In this document: one piece after another, positions 50,084-59,192 of the stretch | Layout: every line of letters starts with the position of its first letter | Position numbering within the stretch: position 1 is the first letter of the stretch | Origin: CAXXOK01 sp035353615 | GTDB taxonomy: Bacteria > Bacillota > Clostridia > Christensenellales > Aristaeellaceae | Direction: 5' to 3' | DNA: 64,000 nucleotides | NCBI GenBank assembly: GCA_035353615.1 | Contig: DAOPZY010000016.1 | Location: forward strand, 1 to 64,000 | The notes under the pieces: model-generated | What the model was told of the DNA's origin: nothing | What the model saw: the letters and a program-made list of their open reading frames with translations, nothing else | The model's database searches: none | Position numbers and translations under genes: made by a program

Positions 50084-51444
50084 CCCAGCCGCCCCTGCCG
50101 CAGGCGTTTGCGCGCCGTATTCAAAGCCAGCTGGGCGAGGACGGCCCCGCCTATTTTGAGGCGATGAGTCAGCCTCCGCAAAGGGGACTGCGCCTGAACC
50201 CCGCCCGTAACCCCGACGCGCCCCCAGCCGAATGGATCGAGGGGCTTTTGGAGCCTATACCCTGGTCTGCGGACAGTTATTACCTCGCGCTGGACAGCGC
50301 CGCCGGTTCCGCGCCATTGCATGAGGCCGGCGCCTATTATTTGCAGGAGCCTAGCGCCATGGCCCCCGCGACCGTGCTGGCCGCGCGCCCCGGGGAAACG
50401 GTGCTGGACCTTTGCGCCGCGCCGGGTGGAAAAAGCACGCAGCTTGCGGCCGCCATGGCGGGGCAGGGCACGCTGGTATGCAACGAGCCGGTGCCCTCGC
50501 GGGCGCAAATTCTGAGCCGCAACCTCGAACGCATGGGAGCGACCAACGCGTTGGCAGTATGCGCCGATCCGGCCCAACTGGCGGAGCGCTGGCCGCGCAT
50601 GTTTGACGCGATCCTGGTGGACGCGCCTTGCAGCGGCGAGGGGATGTTTCGCCGCCATCCGGAAACACGCCTGGAGTGGCGCGAAGAAGCGCCCGTCCGG
50701 TGCGCCCTCAGGCAGGCGAACATCCTGCAAAGCGCCTGCGCGATGCTCCGGGTCGGCGGGCGGCTGTGCTACTCCACCTGCACCCTCAACCGCGAGGAAA
50801 ATGAGGATACGATTGCGGCGCTGTTGCGCCAGCACCCCGAAATGGCAGCCGTGGATTTTACGCTGCCCCTTGGGGATGGGCGCGCGCGCGAATCCCAACA
50901 GGGCGCTATGCGGCTGTATCCGCATCAGCTGCGCGGCGAAGGGCATTTTATCGCCCTCCTGCAAAAAACCGCGCCGTCCGCATCGGAAAAAGGCCCGCCC
51001 GGTGAGCTGTTCACCCCCGCGCAAGCCCTGTTGCCCCCACCAAAAGCGACAGCGGAAGCGTTTGCCGCCTTCTGGCCGGAGGTATCCGATCAGCCCTGCC
51101 CGGTTCCCAACGCCGCGCTCGGCGACACGTTGCTATGCGCGCCGATGCTGCCGCCCCTCAGAGGTTTGCGCGTGCTGCGAGCCGGTCTGGCGCTTGGGCA
51201 GGCCAAAGGCCGCGTATGGATGCCCGACCACGCGCTTGCGATGGCGGCGCGAGCCTTTCCGTTGCGCAATGTGCCGCTTACCCCCGCGCAAGCCTCCGCA
51301 TATCTTCGCGGAGAGGCGCTCCCCGCCCCGGAAGGGTTCCGCGGGTATGCGACGGTCACGTTGCACGGGCTTGCGCTCGGTTTTGTCAAGGCAAGCGACG
51401 GATGGCTTAAGAATCATTATCCCAAGGGGCTCAGGCGACCCTGA
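50080..51444 (+). CDS. RsmF/NOL1-NOP2-Sun family rRNA cytosine-C5 methyltransferase
   Basis: 454 residues. Catalytic domain about 1-290 with AdoMet block VLDLCAAPGGKSTQLAAAM and the two cysteines of m5C enzymes in VDAPCSGEGMFRRHPE and CYSTCTLNREENED. The C-terminal region (about 300-454) fits the RsmF-type RNA-binding tail (RGLRVLRAGLALGQAKGR, ending SDGWLKNHYPKGLRRP). rRNA C1407-type target is inferred from the RsmF-like layout. It overlaps the P-loop NTPase gene by 4 nt; no good Shine-Dalgarno is needed if coupled. Confidence 0.93.
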   Translation: MTQPPLPQAFARRIQSQLGEDGPAYFEAMSQPPQRGLRLNPARNPDAPPAEWIEGLLEPIPWSADSYYLALDSAAGSAPLHEAGAYYLQEPSAMAPATVLAARPGETVLDLCAAPGGKSTQLAAAMAGQGTLVCNEPVPSRAQILSRNLERMGATNALAVCADPAQLAERWPRMFDAILVDAPCSGEGMFRRHPETRLEWREEAPVRCALRQANILQSACAMLRVGGRLCYSTCTLNREENEDTIAALLRQHPEMAAVDFTLPLGDGRARESQQGAMRLYPHQLRGEGHFIALLQKTAPSASEKGPPGELFTPAQALLPPPKATAEAFAAFWPEVSDQPCPVPNAALGDTLLCAPMLPPLRGLRVLRAGLALGQAKGRVWMPDHALAMAARAFPLRNVPLTPAQASAYLRGEALPAPEGFRGYATVTLHGLALGFVKASDGWLKNHYPKGLRRP

Positions 51445-51467
51445 CCCCAAAGGCCGAAGGAGCATGT

Positions 51468-52409
51468 ATGGAAAAAATCACGCTGAAGGGAACTCGCTTA
51501 CAGGTAAGCCGCCTGTGCATCGGGGGGTGCCCCGCCGGGGAATACGGCTGGGGTAATGTATCACGCGGCGATGTGGAGCGAGCCATGTTACACGCGGTGG
51601 AGATCGGGGTCAATTTTTTTGATACCGCCGACACCTACGGCTTAGGGCGCAGCGAAGAAACGCTGGGCGAAACGTTGAAAAGCCACCGGCAGGAGGTTGT
51701 GCTCGCCACCAAATTTGGCGTGCGGGTTGAAAACCACAAAACCTTTTTTGACAACAGCCCCGCGTATATCGATCAGGCGCTGTCCGCCAGCCTCAAGCGC
51801 CTGCAAACCGACCATATCGACCTGTATCAGGTGCATTATCTGGACTCGGTTACCCCCATTGCCGAAATGATGGAGGCGTTGCTGCGCCGTCAGGAAAAAG
51901 GCGATATCCTCGCCATCGGCCTTAGCAACATCCACGCGGACGCGGTCCCCGAGCTGCTGCCCTACCGGGACCGCATCGCCACTTTCCAGAACCATTTCAG
52001 CCTTGCGCACAGGGATGATGAAACCGCCATGCGGCAAATTGCGGACGCGCTGGCCATCGCGCCCCTCACGTGGGGCAGCCTTGGGCAGGGAATCCTGACC
52101 GGAAAATACGGCGCGGATGTGCATTTTGAAGCCAACGACCGCCGCAGCCGCGAGGTATACGATAATTTCTACGGCGACAAGCTCCGTAAAAACCTGCGGA
52201 TTGTGGAGGCAATGCGCCCGATTGCCAAAGCGCACGGCGTGCCGCTCGCCAGCGTAGCGGTGCGCTGGATCCTGGACGAATTGCCCAATAGCGTCGTCAT
52301 CACCGGCGTTAAAGCTCCCCAGCAGGCGGAGGATAACGCGCTGGCCATGACGTTTACCCTCACGGATGCGGAGCGTTCGGCGCTGAATGAGATTTCCGCC
52401 AACGCATAA
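51468..52409 (+). CDS. Aldo/keto reductase
   Basis: NAD(P)H-dependent carbonyl reductase of the AKR superfamily. 313 residues, TIM barrel. Catalytic tetrad positions are visible: Asp and Tyr in FFDTADTYGLGRSEETLG, Lys in EVVLATKFGVRV, His in LYQVHYLDSV. Cofactor-site block is PNSVVITGVKAPQQAEDN. AAGGAG-type site precedes the ATG 24 nt after the methyltransferase. Likely cotranscribed. Substrate not deducible. It is followed by a 19-bp tandem array. Confidence 0.94.
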   Translation: MEKITLKGTRLQVSRLCIGGCPAGEYGWGNVSRGDVERAMLHAVEIGVNFFDTADTYGLGRSEETLGETLKSHRQEVVLATKFGVRVENHKTFFDNSPAYIDQALSASLKRLQTDHIDLYQVHYLDSVTPIAEMMEALLRRQEKGDILAIGLSNIHADAVPELLPYRDRIATFQNHFSLAHRDDETAMRQIADALAIAPLTWGSLGQGILTGKYGADVHFEANDRRSREVYDNFYGDKLRKNLRIVEAMRPIAKAHGVPLASVAVRWILDELPNSVVITGVKAPQQAEDNALAMTFTLTDAERSALNEISANA

Positions 52410-52432
52410 CGCAAGCGGCACAGGTACAGCAT

Positions 52433-52555
52433 CCGCACACAGTCACAGTGCCCGCACACAGTCACGGCAACCGCACACAGCGGCAACCGAACACAGTAAC
52501 GGGAACCGCACACAGTAACGGCAGCCGCACACAGCCTCAGTGCCCGCACACAGCC
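52433..52555. repeat. 19-bp tandem array (CCGCACACAG units)
   Basis: CCGCACACAG (one CCGAACACAG) starts at 52433, 52452, 52471, 52487, 52506, 52525 and 52544: spacing 19, 19, 16, 19, 19, 19 bp. The 9 bases between vary (GTAACGGCA type). Two more units appear at 52695 and 52714 because of the 170-bp duplication. Confidence 0.9.
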
Positions 52556-52697
52556 AAAAGCCCGTCGACGTTTGATAAACCTACGGGTTTCTGATGGTTG
52601 TTTAGCCGTGGATCACAGCCTGAGCAGGCCCTGCTCATCCAACTGCCATTCCGGGTTGCAGGCAACCTCCCAGTAATAGCCGTCCGGGTCGGAAAAA
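52528..52697 (-). pseudogene. Duplicated 3' end of the synthetase-VOC gene (relic copy)
   Basis: This 170-bp block matches 52698-52867 with about ten substitutions. On the minus strand it encodes EVACNPEWQLDEQGLLRL and a stop, a copy of the fusion gene's C terminus (EVAWNPEWQLDEQGLLKL), then a decayed terminator hairpin and part of the 19-bp array. It lies downstream of the intact gene and has no start. Confidence 0.88.
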
Positions 52698-52725
52698 CAC
52701 ACAGCCTCAGTGCCCGCACACAGCC

Positions 52726-52762
52726 AAAAGCCCGTCGGCGTTTGATACGCCTACGGGCTTTT
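52726..52762 (-). terminator. Terminator of the synthetase-VOC gene
   Basis: AAAAGCCCGT/ACGGGCTTTT outer stem and GGCG/CGCC inner stem with a short loop, 20 nt after the stop codon, ending TTTT on the minus strand. The equivalent hairpin in the duplicated copy (52556-52592) carries several mismatches. Confidence 0.8.
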
Positions 52763-52782
52763 GATGGTTGTTTAGCCGCGGG

Positions 52783-54876
52783 TTACAGCTTGAGCAGGCC
52801 CTGCTCATCCAACTGCCATTCCGGGTTCCAGGCAACCTCCCAGTAATAGCCGTCCGGGTCGGAAAAATACGCGTGATAGCCGCCCCAGAACGCATCCTGC
52901 GGTTCCTTCACAATTTGCGCGCCCGCGCTTCTGGCCAGCTCGATCACGCGGCGCACTTCCTCGCGGGAAGCCGCGTTGTAGGCAAGCGTGATACCCCCAA
53001 ACCCTTGCGCGATGGCGGGCGGATGTTCCGCGCTGATATCCTGCGCCAGCAGTTGCAGGGGATACAGCTCCAACTTCGTGCCCGGCGTGCTGAAGAACAC
53101 CACCTGCGGGGTATCGCTCTTTTCCTTGGTGCGGAAGCCCAGCCCGTCCCGGTAAAAACGGATCGACAACGCCATATCGCGCACGCCCAGGCAAATCACG
53201 TTCACGCGGTTGACGCGCTCACGCATTTCCTCATCCTGATTGCGAATCAGCTTGCGTTGAATTTTCCCGCTGATGGTTTTGGGCAATTCATCTACAAACT
53301 CAATGATGCGCGGATATTTATAGGGCGCGGTGACGGTTTTCACATGCTCCTGAAGCTCGCGTTTCAGTTCGTCGCTCGGTTCGTACCCCCGGTTGCGCAC
53401 CAGCACGATGGTCGCCTTCACCACCTGCCCGCGTTCCGGATGCGGCACGGCGGTAATCGCGCATTCCATCACGGCGGGGTGGGTCATCAGCGCGCTTTCC
53501 ACTTCAAAAGGCCCAATGCGGTAACCGCTGGACTTAATGACATCGTCGCTGCGGCCAATGAAAAAGTAGTACCCTTCCACATCGCGCCACGCCATATCGC
53601 CGGTATGGTACAGGTCGTTGTAAAACACCTCGTCGGTCAGGTTCTGGCTGCGATAGTAGCCCATAAACAGGCCCGGGGGATGCCCGTGGTGCATGCGAAT
53701 GCAAATTTCGCCCTCCACGCCGTCCTCCACATCGTTGCCGGCTTCGTCCACCAGAGCGATGTCGTAGGCAGGGGAAGGTTTGCCGGTGCTGCCCGCCTTG
53801 GGTTGCATCCATTTGCTGGTCATCAGCAGGGGGGTTGTTTCGCTTTGGCCGAACGCCTCGTGAATCTGCACCCCCGTCGCTTTATAAAACTGCTCGTAAA
53901 CCTCGGGGTTGAGCGGCTCGCCCGCGCAGTTCGCCCAGCGGAGCGCGCTCAGGTCGTAGAGGCTCATATCTTCCTTAATCATAAACCGGTACACGGTCGG
54001 CGGGGCGCAAAACGCGGTGACCCGGTATTTCACGAGGCATGCCAGCATATCGGCAGCCACAAAACGGTCAAAATCGTACACAAAGAGGGTCGCGCCGCAG
54101 ATCCACTGACCGTACAGCTTACCCCATCCGGCCTTGGCCCACCCGGTATCCGCCACCGCGATGTGGATATCCTCATCCCCCACGTTGTGCCAGTAGTAGG
54201 CGGTCACGGTTTGGGCAATGGGGTAAACCCAGTTATGCACGGCCATTTTGGGCATGCCGGTTGTGCCGCTGGTAAAGTACATCAGCATGATGTCCTCATT
54301 GGCGGGCAACACCTCAGGCTTTTCCCAATGTTCATCCGCCGCTTCCAGCAGCCGGTCAAAATCAAGGAAGCCTTCCGCCTCCCCAAGCGTATACAGGGCG
54401 GTGATGGTATCGCATTCCGCGCCGGCCGCGAGCACATGCGCCTGCACCTCCGGCTCCTCCACGCAGAGGATCGCCTTGGCGCCGCTGGAATGCACACGGT
54501 ACACGATATCCTTTTTTTGCAGTTGCGCCGTAGCCGGGATGAGCACGCAGCCCAGCTTTAACAACCCCAGCGCCGCGATCCAGTACTGGTAGCGGCGCTT
54601 GAGCATCAGAAGCACCGGGTCGCCCCGGGTCAGCCCCTGAGCCTTAAACACGTTTGCCGCCCGGTTGCTCAGGCGGCTGAATTCCCCAAAGGTAAACGTG
54701 CGCTCCTGCCCGGCCACGTTGCACCAGATCATGGCGCGTTTGTCCGGCGAGATGCGCGCGTACTCATCCACAACGTCGTAGGCAAAATGAAAGTGCCTTG
54801 GGATGTTCAGCTGAAAATGCTTTTCAAAATCCTCCTGGGAGGTAAAATCCGTTCGTATGTAACGATCAGCCAGCAT
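52783..54876 (-). CDS. Acyl-CoA synthetase fused to a VOC/glyoxalase domain
   Basis: 697 residues. Residues 1-545 are a complete AMP-forming acyl-CoA synthetase of the medium-chain/acetyl type: MYFTSGTTGMPKM (near 200), QIHEAFGQSETTPLL, GYYFFIGRSDDVIKSSGYRIGP (in parts, 436-457) and the catalytic-lysine block LPKTISGKIQRKL (531-543). Residues about 555-697 are a VOC-fold domain (NRVNVICLGVRDMALSIRFYRDGLGF, AQGFGGITLAYN, YFSDPDGYYWEVAWNPEW; in parts). At the junction, Met551 (codon at 53226) follows GGATGAGGA, which looks like an old ribosome site, so two genes may have fused. GGAAGG precedes the ATG. The XRE-cupin gene lies upstream. Confidence 0.9.
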   Translation of the reverse strand: MLADRYIRTDFTSQEDFEKHFQLNIPRHFHFAYDVVDEYARISPDKRAMIWCNVAGQERTFTFGEFSRLSNRAANVFKAQGLTRGDPVLLMLKRRYQYWIAALGLLKLGCVLIPATAQLQKKDIVYRVHSSGAKAILCVEEPEVQAHVLAAGAECDTITALYTLGEAEGFLDFDRLLEAADEHWEKPEVLPANEDIMLMYFTSGTTGMPKMAVHNWVYPIAQTVTAYYWHNVGDEDIHIAVADTGWAKAGWGKLYGQWICGATLFVYDFDRFVAADMLACLVKYRVTAFCAPPTVYRFMIKEDMSLYDLSALRWANCAGEPLNPEVYEQFYKATGVQIHEAFGQSETTPLLMTSKWMQPKAGSTGKPSPAYDIALVDEAGNDVEDGVEGEICIRMHHGHPPGLFMGYYRSQNLTDEVFYNDLYHTGDMAWRDVEGYYFFIGRSDDVIKSSGYRIGPFEVESALMTHPAVMECAITAVPHPERGQVVKATIVLVRNRGYEPSDELKRELQEHVKTVTAPYKYPRIIEFVDELPKTISGKIQRKLIRNQDEEMRERVNRVNVICLGVRDMALSIRFYRDGLGFRTKEKSDTPQVVFFSTPGTKLELYPLQLLAQDISAEHPPAIAQGFGGITLAYNAASREEVRRVIELARSAGAQIVKEPQDAFWGGYHAYFSDPDGYYWEVAWNPEWQLDEQGLLKL

Positions 54877-55040
54877 GTTTGGCCTTCCTTTCCTTTTTCG
54901 GGTAAGGGCCTATGCCCGCATTAATACCGGTTGCTTTTTAGCTCCTGCCAGACCGCCGCTTCATTCGCGCAACGCGCTACCGTAACAGAGCGACTCCGGT
55001 ACAAAAACACAGGCGATAAGCTCGCGACCGTTCCATCCGC

Positions 55041-55595
55041 TTATGGGATCACCATGGCCAAGAAGTGGACCGGCTCGTCGCCAACCGCCTGCATCGCGTG
55101 CGGCGTGTGACTGTCGTAATATACGCTGTCGCCGGGGTTCAGCACCACATCGTTTTTCCCGATCACGATGCGCATCACGCCGGAAAGCACATAATCAAAC
55201 TCCTGCCCGTCATGGCTGTTGGGCACCAGTTCCTCGTTGACACCGACGGGCACAGTCACATACAGCGGTTCAATTTTGCGGTGAGCAAAATTATAGCCCA
55301 AATTCTTGTACACATACTGATCGTGGCGGGTAATATCCTGCCCCTTGCCGGCGCGGGTGATGCTCAGCACGTTCATGCGCGGAGTTTCGCCCGTTAAAAG
55401 CTCGGTCATATCCACATGGAATACCTCGCCAACTTTGACCAGAAAGCTGATGGGAATGTCGATCTCACCGGATTCGATCTTACGGTATTCATCCACCGAT
55501 ACGTCCAGCGCGGCCGCCATTCTTTCGACCGTGTAGTCCGAGATCTCGCGAAGATCCAATATACGCATAGCGATCTGCTTCACTTGGTCGGACAC
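55041..55595 (-). CDS. XRE-type HTH regulator with C-terminal cupin domain
   Basis: 184 residues. Residues about 8-65 are an XRE helix-turn-helix (ILDLREISDYTVERMAAALDVSVDEYRKIESG, in parts). Residues about 105-184 are a cupin_2 sensor domain (HDGQEFDYVLSGVMRIVIGKNDVVLNPGDSVYYDSHTPHAMQAVG, in parts). This architecture is common just upstream of acyl-CoA synthetase genes in Clostridia, so it probably regulates the fusion gene 164 bp downstream. GGAGG-type AGAGGAGG lies before the ATG. Ligand unknown. Confidence 0.93.
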   Translation of the reverse strand: MSDQVKQIAMRILDLREISDYTVERMAAALDVSVDEYRKIESGEIDIPISFLVKVGEVFHVDMTELLTGETPRMNVLSITRAGKGQDITRHDQYVYKNLGYNFAHRKIEPLYVTVPVGVNEELVPNSHDGQEFDYVLSGVMRIVIGKNDVVLNPGDSVYYDSHTPHAMQAVGDEPVHFLAMVIP

Positions 55596-55642
55596 TGTGG
55601 GTGCGCCTCCTCTTTACGCCAATCCTTGGCTCAGTTTGCAAC

Positions 55643-55671
55643 ATTATACTCAAAAAAGGTCCATCCCGCAA
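55643..55671 (-). promoter_or_regulatory. Promoter of the XRE-cupin gene
   Basis: Minus-strand TTGCGG (55671-55666), 17-bp spacer, TATAAT (55648-55643). Confidence 0.7.
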
Positions 55672-55765
55672 GCCAAACCTGCCCGCAAGGCCGGGCGCGG
55701 CGGGGCCTGACAACCGCGAAGGCTTTTCGGCAGGCTGAACCCAATCCCCCCGAGGGCAAGCGGCT

Positions 55766-56791
55766 TTATTCGGTCGCCCCGTTCAGTATTCCTTCCAGTT
55801 GGAACATCGCGGTTTCCGCGCTGCCTTCCTGCGGGGTTCTGCCGGACTTGAGCCGAAATTCCAGCTCAAACAGGTAATCGTAAGCGGCCTGTAACCGCGC
55901 TTTGGGATAGCGACGCGCCTGCGAAAGCGTTCGCTGCACCGCGAAAGGCGGTAGCCCCAACGCAGAGGCAATCGACGCCTGCGGCGCGCGTTCCTCCGTC
56001 AGGCATTTGGCATGGTACAGGATGCGGTACTGCCGCAAAAGCATGGCCAGCACCATAAACCGATCCTCCCCGCCTTCCAGCACCGCCTGCAAAAGCCTGA
56101 GCGTCTCGCCGCTACGGCCGGAAACCTGCGCGTCCACCATCTGGAACACAGTGCATTCCAGCGATTTCACACACACCGCGTCAATGTCCTCATCGACGAT
56201 TTGCTCGCGTTCCCCCGCGTAGCCAATCAGCTTTTCCATTTCCTGCTTGAGCAGCGCCGCGTCGTGCCCCACGGTAAAAATCAGCTTTTGCGCGGTGTTC
56301 AGATCCATCTTTTTTTTCTGGGTCATCAGCGTCCGCATAGCCCAATTGGCGGCTTCCGCATCGCCCATAGGGGAAAAATCCACAATCGCCTCAGCTTTTT
56401 TGAAAACGCCATAAAGGCTTTTGCGCGCGTCCGCCTTGCCCCGCACCGCAAACACCAGGCAGGTGCCGGGCGATTGGCGGCCCAAATAGGTTTTCATGGC
56501 CTCCAGCTTCGCGTCGTCCGCTTTTTTGGCGGTTGTGAGCAAATCGCATTCCCGAACTACGACCACCCGCTTTTCCGATAAAAAGGGCAACGTTTCCGAC
56601 GCGGCGATCAGCTCATCCGCGCCCGGGTTTTCCAGCTCAGTCAGGTTCATCGCTTCCAGCCCGGCAGGCAACAGTTGCCCGCACAGCCGCGCAATCGCCT
56701 GCGCCTTAATGTATTCCTCCGAGCCTTCGAACAGGTAGCAAGGCTTCAGGTTGCCCGCCTTGACCGCCTCAAAAAAATCGTTATGGTTCAT
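55766..56791 (-). CDS. holA: DNA polymerase III delta subunit
   Basis: Clamp-loader delta subunit that opens the sliding clamp. 341 residues. Blocks: KPCYLFEGSEEYIKAQAI, LPFLSEKRVVVVRECDLL, CLVFAVRGKADARKSLY, TVGHDAALLKQEMEKLIGYAG and VFQMVDAQVSGRSGETLRLL. GGAGGG precedes ATG 56791; an ATG 45 nt earlier lies within comEC and is not used. Overlaps the end of comEC by 11 nt, the classic comEC-holA pair. rpsT, often next, is not here. Confidence 0.96.
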   Translation of the reverse strand: MNHNDFFEAVKAGNLKPCYLFEGSEEYIKAQAIARLCGQLLPAGLEAMNLTELENPGADELIAASETLPFLSEKRVVVVRECDLLTTAKKADDAKLEAMKTYLGRQSPGTCLVFAVRGKADARKSLYGVFKKAEAIVDFSPMGDAEAANWAMRTLMTQKKKMDLNTAQKLIFTVGHDAALLKQEMEKLIGYAGEREQIVDEDIDAVCVKSLECTVFQMVDAQVSGRSGETLRLLQAVLEGGEDRFMVLAMLLRQYRILYHAKCLTEERAPQASIASALGLPPFAVQRTLSQARRYPKARLQAAYDYLFELEFRLKSGRTPQEGSAETAMFQLEGILNGATE

Positions 56792-59192
56792 CTGTACCCT
56801 CCGCAAGATAGGTGCGGGCGCGATAACCGTCGCCAACCGCCTCGATCACAATCTCCCCGGTTTCGTCTGTCCTGAGGATTTTCGCCCCATGCGTCTCAAG
56901 CCGTGCAAGCGTATCCGGATTGGGCAGAGCCGCGCCCGAACGGCAGGTGACCAGCGCGTACGTCGGGCTTGCCACCTTCAAAAAAGCATCCGCGCTGCCA
57001 TCCTTGCTGCCATGATGCCCAACCTTGAGCACATCGCACGGTACGGCAAAGTACTGCTCATACAGCGCCGAGTTATCCGCCATGCTCAGGATGCGCAGTT
57101 TCCCAAGCTGAACCAAAGTCGCCATGGAGCGTTCGTTCTCGTCCAGCCCCGCGCGCGTGCGCCCGGTTTCCGGCCACAGCACTCGGATGGTCAGGTTGTG
57201 AAAGGCAAGCGAATCGCCTGCTGCAAGGTAGGTAACCGGCGCGCCGCTTGCTTGGATCAGGGCGAGCATCGCTTGCCCCTCCGCGCTTGCCGCGGGCGGT
57301 TCCGCGCTCACCGGCAGATAGATATGCCGGATTACGATGCCATCGTTCAGCAGCTCCTGCAAGCCCTGCACATGGTCCGCATGCAGGTGCGTCAACAGCA
57401 GCGCGTCCAGATCGCGGCCTTCCGCAAGCAGCCGTTCGCCCATTTCAGCCCCGTAAGGCCCCACATCGATGGCTACCGTCCGGTCGCCGTCAATCATCAG
57501 GGCCGCATCCCCCTGCCCCACCGCAAACTGATGGTACCGCAACGCGGAAGGTTTTGCAAGCGCCGCGCCGGTCACGGCAATCGCCGCGCTCAGCGCCACC
57601 GCCAACGCCCGCCTGCGCCAGCCCGCGCGCACATAGCGCGACGCCGCCACGACCGCGACCGCCAAACCCGCGTAAGCCCAAACATTGGGGGCGGGCACGC
57701 GAATCTGCGCATAGGGCAGGCTACCCGCGAGGCGAACCAGCCACAGGAGCGCCCAGCTGCCCCCCTGCGCCAGCAACCCCGGCGCAGTCGCCAGCGCGAG
57801 CCCCACCGCCGGCACCAGAGACAGCAAAAGAACGATCGCGTACAGCGGCACCAAAAGCCCCGCCAGCGGCACACAAAGCAGGTTAAACGCCATGCCGTAC
57901 AGCGGCAGGCGGTAAAAATACGCGGCGGTGGGCAACAGCACGCCCACCTGCGCCGCAAGGCTGACCGCGAAGGTTTGCCTAAGCTTTTGCAGCTCCAACC
58001 TCACCAAACGACTGAATCGGCTTGTTTTTTGCGCTTGGGGCTTTTGGCCCGCGACGCTTTTCAGGCATTGCAGGATCGGCGCGTACAGCAGCAGAATCCC
58101 CAGCATGGCGGCAAAGGAGAGCGTGAACCCAGCCGAAAACAGTTGCAGGGGATTGATCCACAGCACCGCAATCGCGGCCGCGCACAGGGTAATCAGCGGA
58201 TCGTTCCTTCGCCCGAGCGCTTTGCCAATCAACACCAGCAACATCATGACCGTGGCGCGGACCGACGCGGGCGAAAACCCCGTGAGCGCACAATAGCCCA
58301 ACAAAAACAACGCCATCACCGGCAAACGCACCATCGGCCGCAGGGCAAGCGTCGTGAGCAGCCACAAAAGCGCCAGCGCCAACAGCCCCACATGCAGCCC
58401 GGAAACGGACATCAGATGCGCCACGCCGGCCTGCTGAAACGCCAGCTGATCCTCCGCCGAAAGCGTTTCACGGTCGCCCAGCAGCATCGCCATTGCAAGT
58501 CCGCTTTGCTCGCCCAGCAACCGGTCAAACCGCTGCTGGCAAAACGCCCGGATGCGGGCCGCCGCGCTCGTCCACGGCGCGGTGTCGGGGGTGTTGAGCA
58601 CTTCGAGCGTCTTTACGCCAGAAATGCCGTATTCCATGCCGTTTTGCAGCAACCACATCCGAAAATCAAAATCAAACGCGTTCTGTTTGCCGCTCGGGTG
58701 GTACACCTCGCCCTCAAAACGCAGTTGCGCCCCGTAAAAAAAGCGCGTAAGCGGGGTATCCTCATCCTCGTTCAGGGTGCAATAGGCCCGCCCCGCCTGC
58801 GGCTGTCCGTCCAGAACGACGTTGCAGAGCGTGAGGGCAATCCGGTTGCCGGAGCGTTCCGTCGGTTCGCCGTACACCGTGGCGGTTATCACCCCATACT
58901 CACCCTCGGCGGGCATGGCCGGGTGCAGCCAAAGCTGCGTCCACAGCAAGGCAAGCACCAGCATCAGCGGGCATAAAAGCCACCTGAGCGGCAAGCGCAG
59001 CCAGCGCAACGCCAACCCAAACAGCGCGATTGCCGGCAGCAACCACAGCGGCCACCATCCCGCGGCCACATGCGGCGCAAGCCACACGCCCAGCCCAAAG
59101 GCCAGCGCCATGCCCGGGATCAGGTAACTGCGGCCGCTGGCGGGAGGCCGCAAGCGAATCGATTGTCGCAAACCACGGTTATGCCATTTCAT
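56781..59192 (-). CDS. comEC: DNA internalization competence protein ComEC/Rec2
   Basis: Membrane channel for single-stranded DNA uptake. About 803 residues: an N-terminal DUF4131 region with membrane segments and a small beta domain (to about 190), the ComEC core (about 200-520) with MSVSGLHVGLLAL and LTGFSPASVRATVMMLLVLIG (in parts), and a C-terminal metallo-beta-lactamase domain (last about 260) with LLLTHLHADHVQG and VLKVGHHGSKDGSADAFL. ATG 59192 follows AAGGCGGG; the frame continues upstream to 59282 without support. comEA was not seen nearby. Confidence 0.95.
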   Translation of the reverse strand: MKWHNRGLRQSIRLRPPASGRSYLIPGMALAFGLGVWLAPHVAAGWWPLWLLPAIALFGLALRWLRLPLRWLLCPLMLVLALLWTQLWLHPAMPAEGEYGVITATVYGEPTERSGNRIALTLCNVVLDGQPQAGRAYCTLNEDEDTPLTRFFYGAQLRFEGEVYHPSGKQNAFDFDFRMWLLQNGMEYGISGVKTLEVLNTPDTAPWTSAAARIRAFCQQRFDRLLGEQSGLAMAMLLGDRETLSAEDQLAFQQAGVAHLMSVSGLHVGLLALALLWLLTTLALRPMVRLPVMALFLLGYCALTGFSPASVRATVMMLLVLIGKALGRRNDPLITLCAAAIAVLWINPLQLFSAGFTLSFAAMLGILLLYAPILQCLKSVAGQKPQAQKTSRFSRLVRLELQKLRQTFAVSLAAQVGVLLPTAAYFYRLPLYGMAFNLLCVPLAGLLVPLYAIVLLLSLVPAVGLALATAPGLLAQGGSWALLWLVRLAGSLPYAQIRVPAPNVWAYAGLAVAVVAASRYVRAGWRRRALAVALSAAIAVTGAALAKPSALRYHQFAVGQGDAALMIDGDRTVAIDVGPYGAEMGERLLAEGRDLDALLLTHLHADHVQGLQELLNDGIVIRHIYLPVSAEPPAASAEGQAMLALIQASGAPVTYLAAGDSLAFHNLTIRVLWPETGRTRAGLDENERSMATLVQLGKLRILSMADNSALYEQYFAVPCDVLKVGHHGSKDGSADAFLKVASPTYALVTCRSGAALPNPDTLARLETHGAKILRTDETGEIVIEAVGDGYRARTYLAEGTDEP

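Noticed and set aside
52433..52555. CRISPR or iteron origin array
   Set aside because: Period of 19 bp with only 9 variable bases is too short for CRISPR, and no replication gene is near.
52768..54561. Long plus-strand frame opposite the synthetase-VOC gene
   Set aside because: Shadow of a strong minus-strand gene; no start context or family similarity.
56751..58976. 741-codon plus-strand frame opposite comEC
   Set aside because: Arg/Gln/His-rich nonsense translation opposite a clear ComEC.
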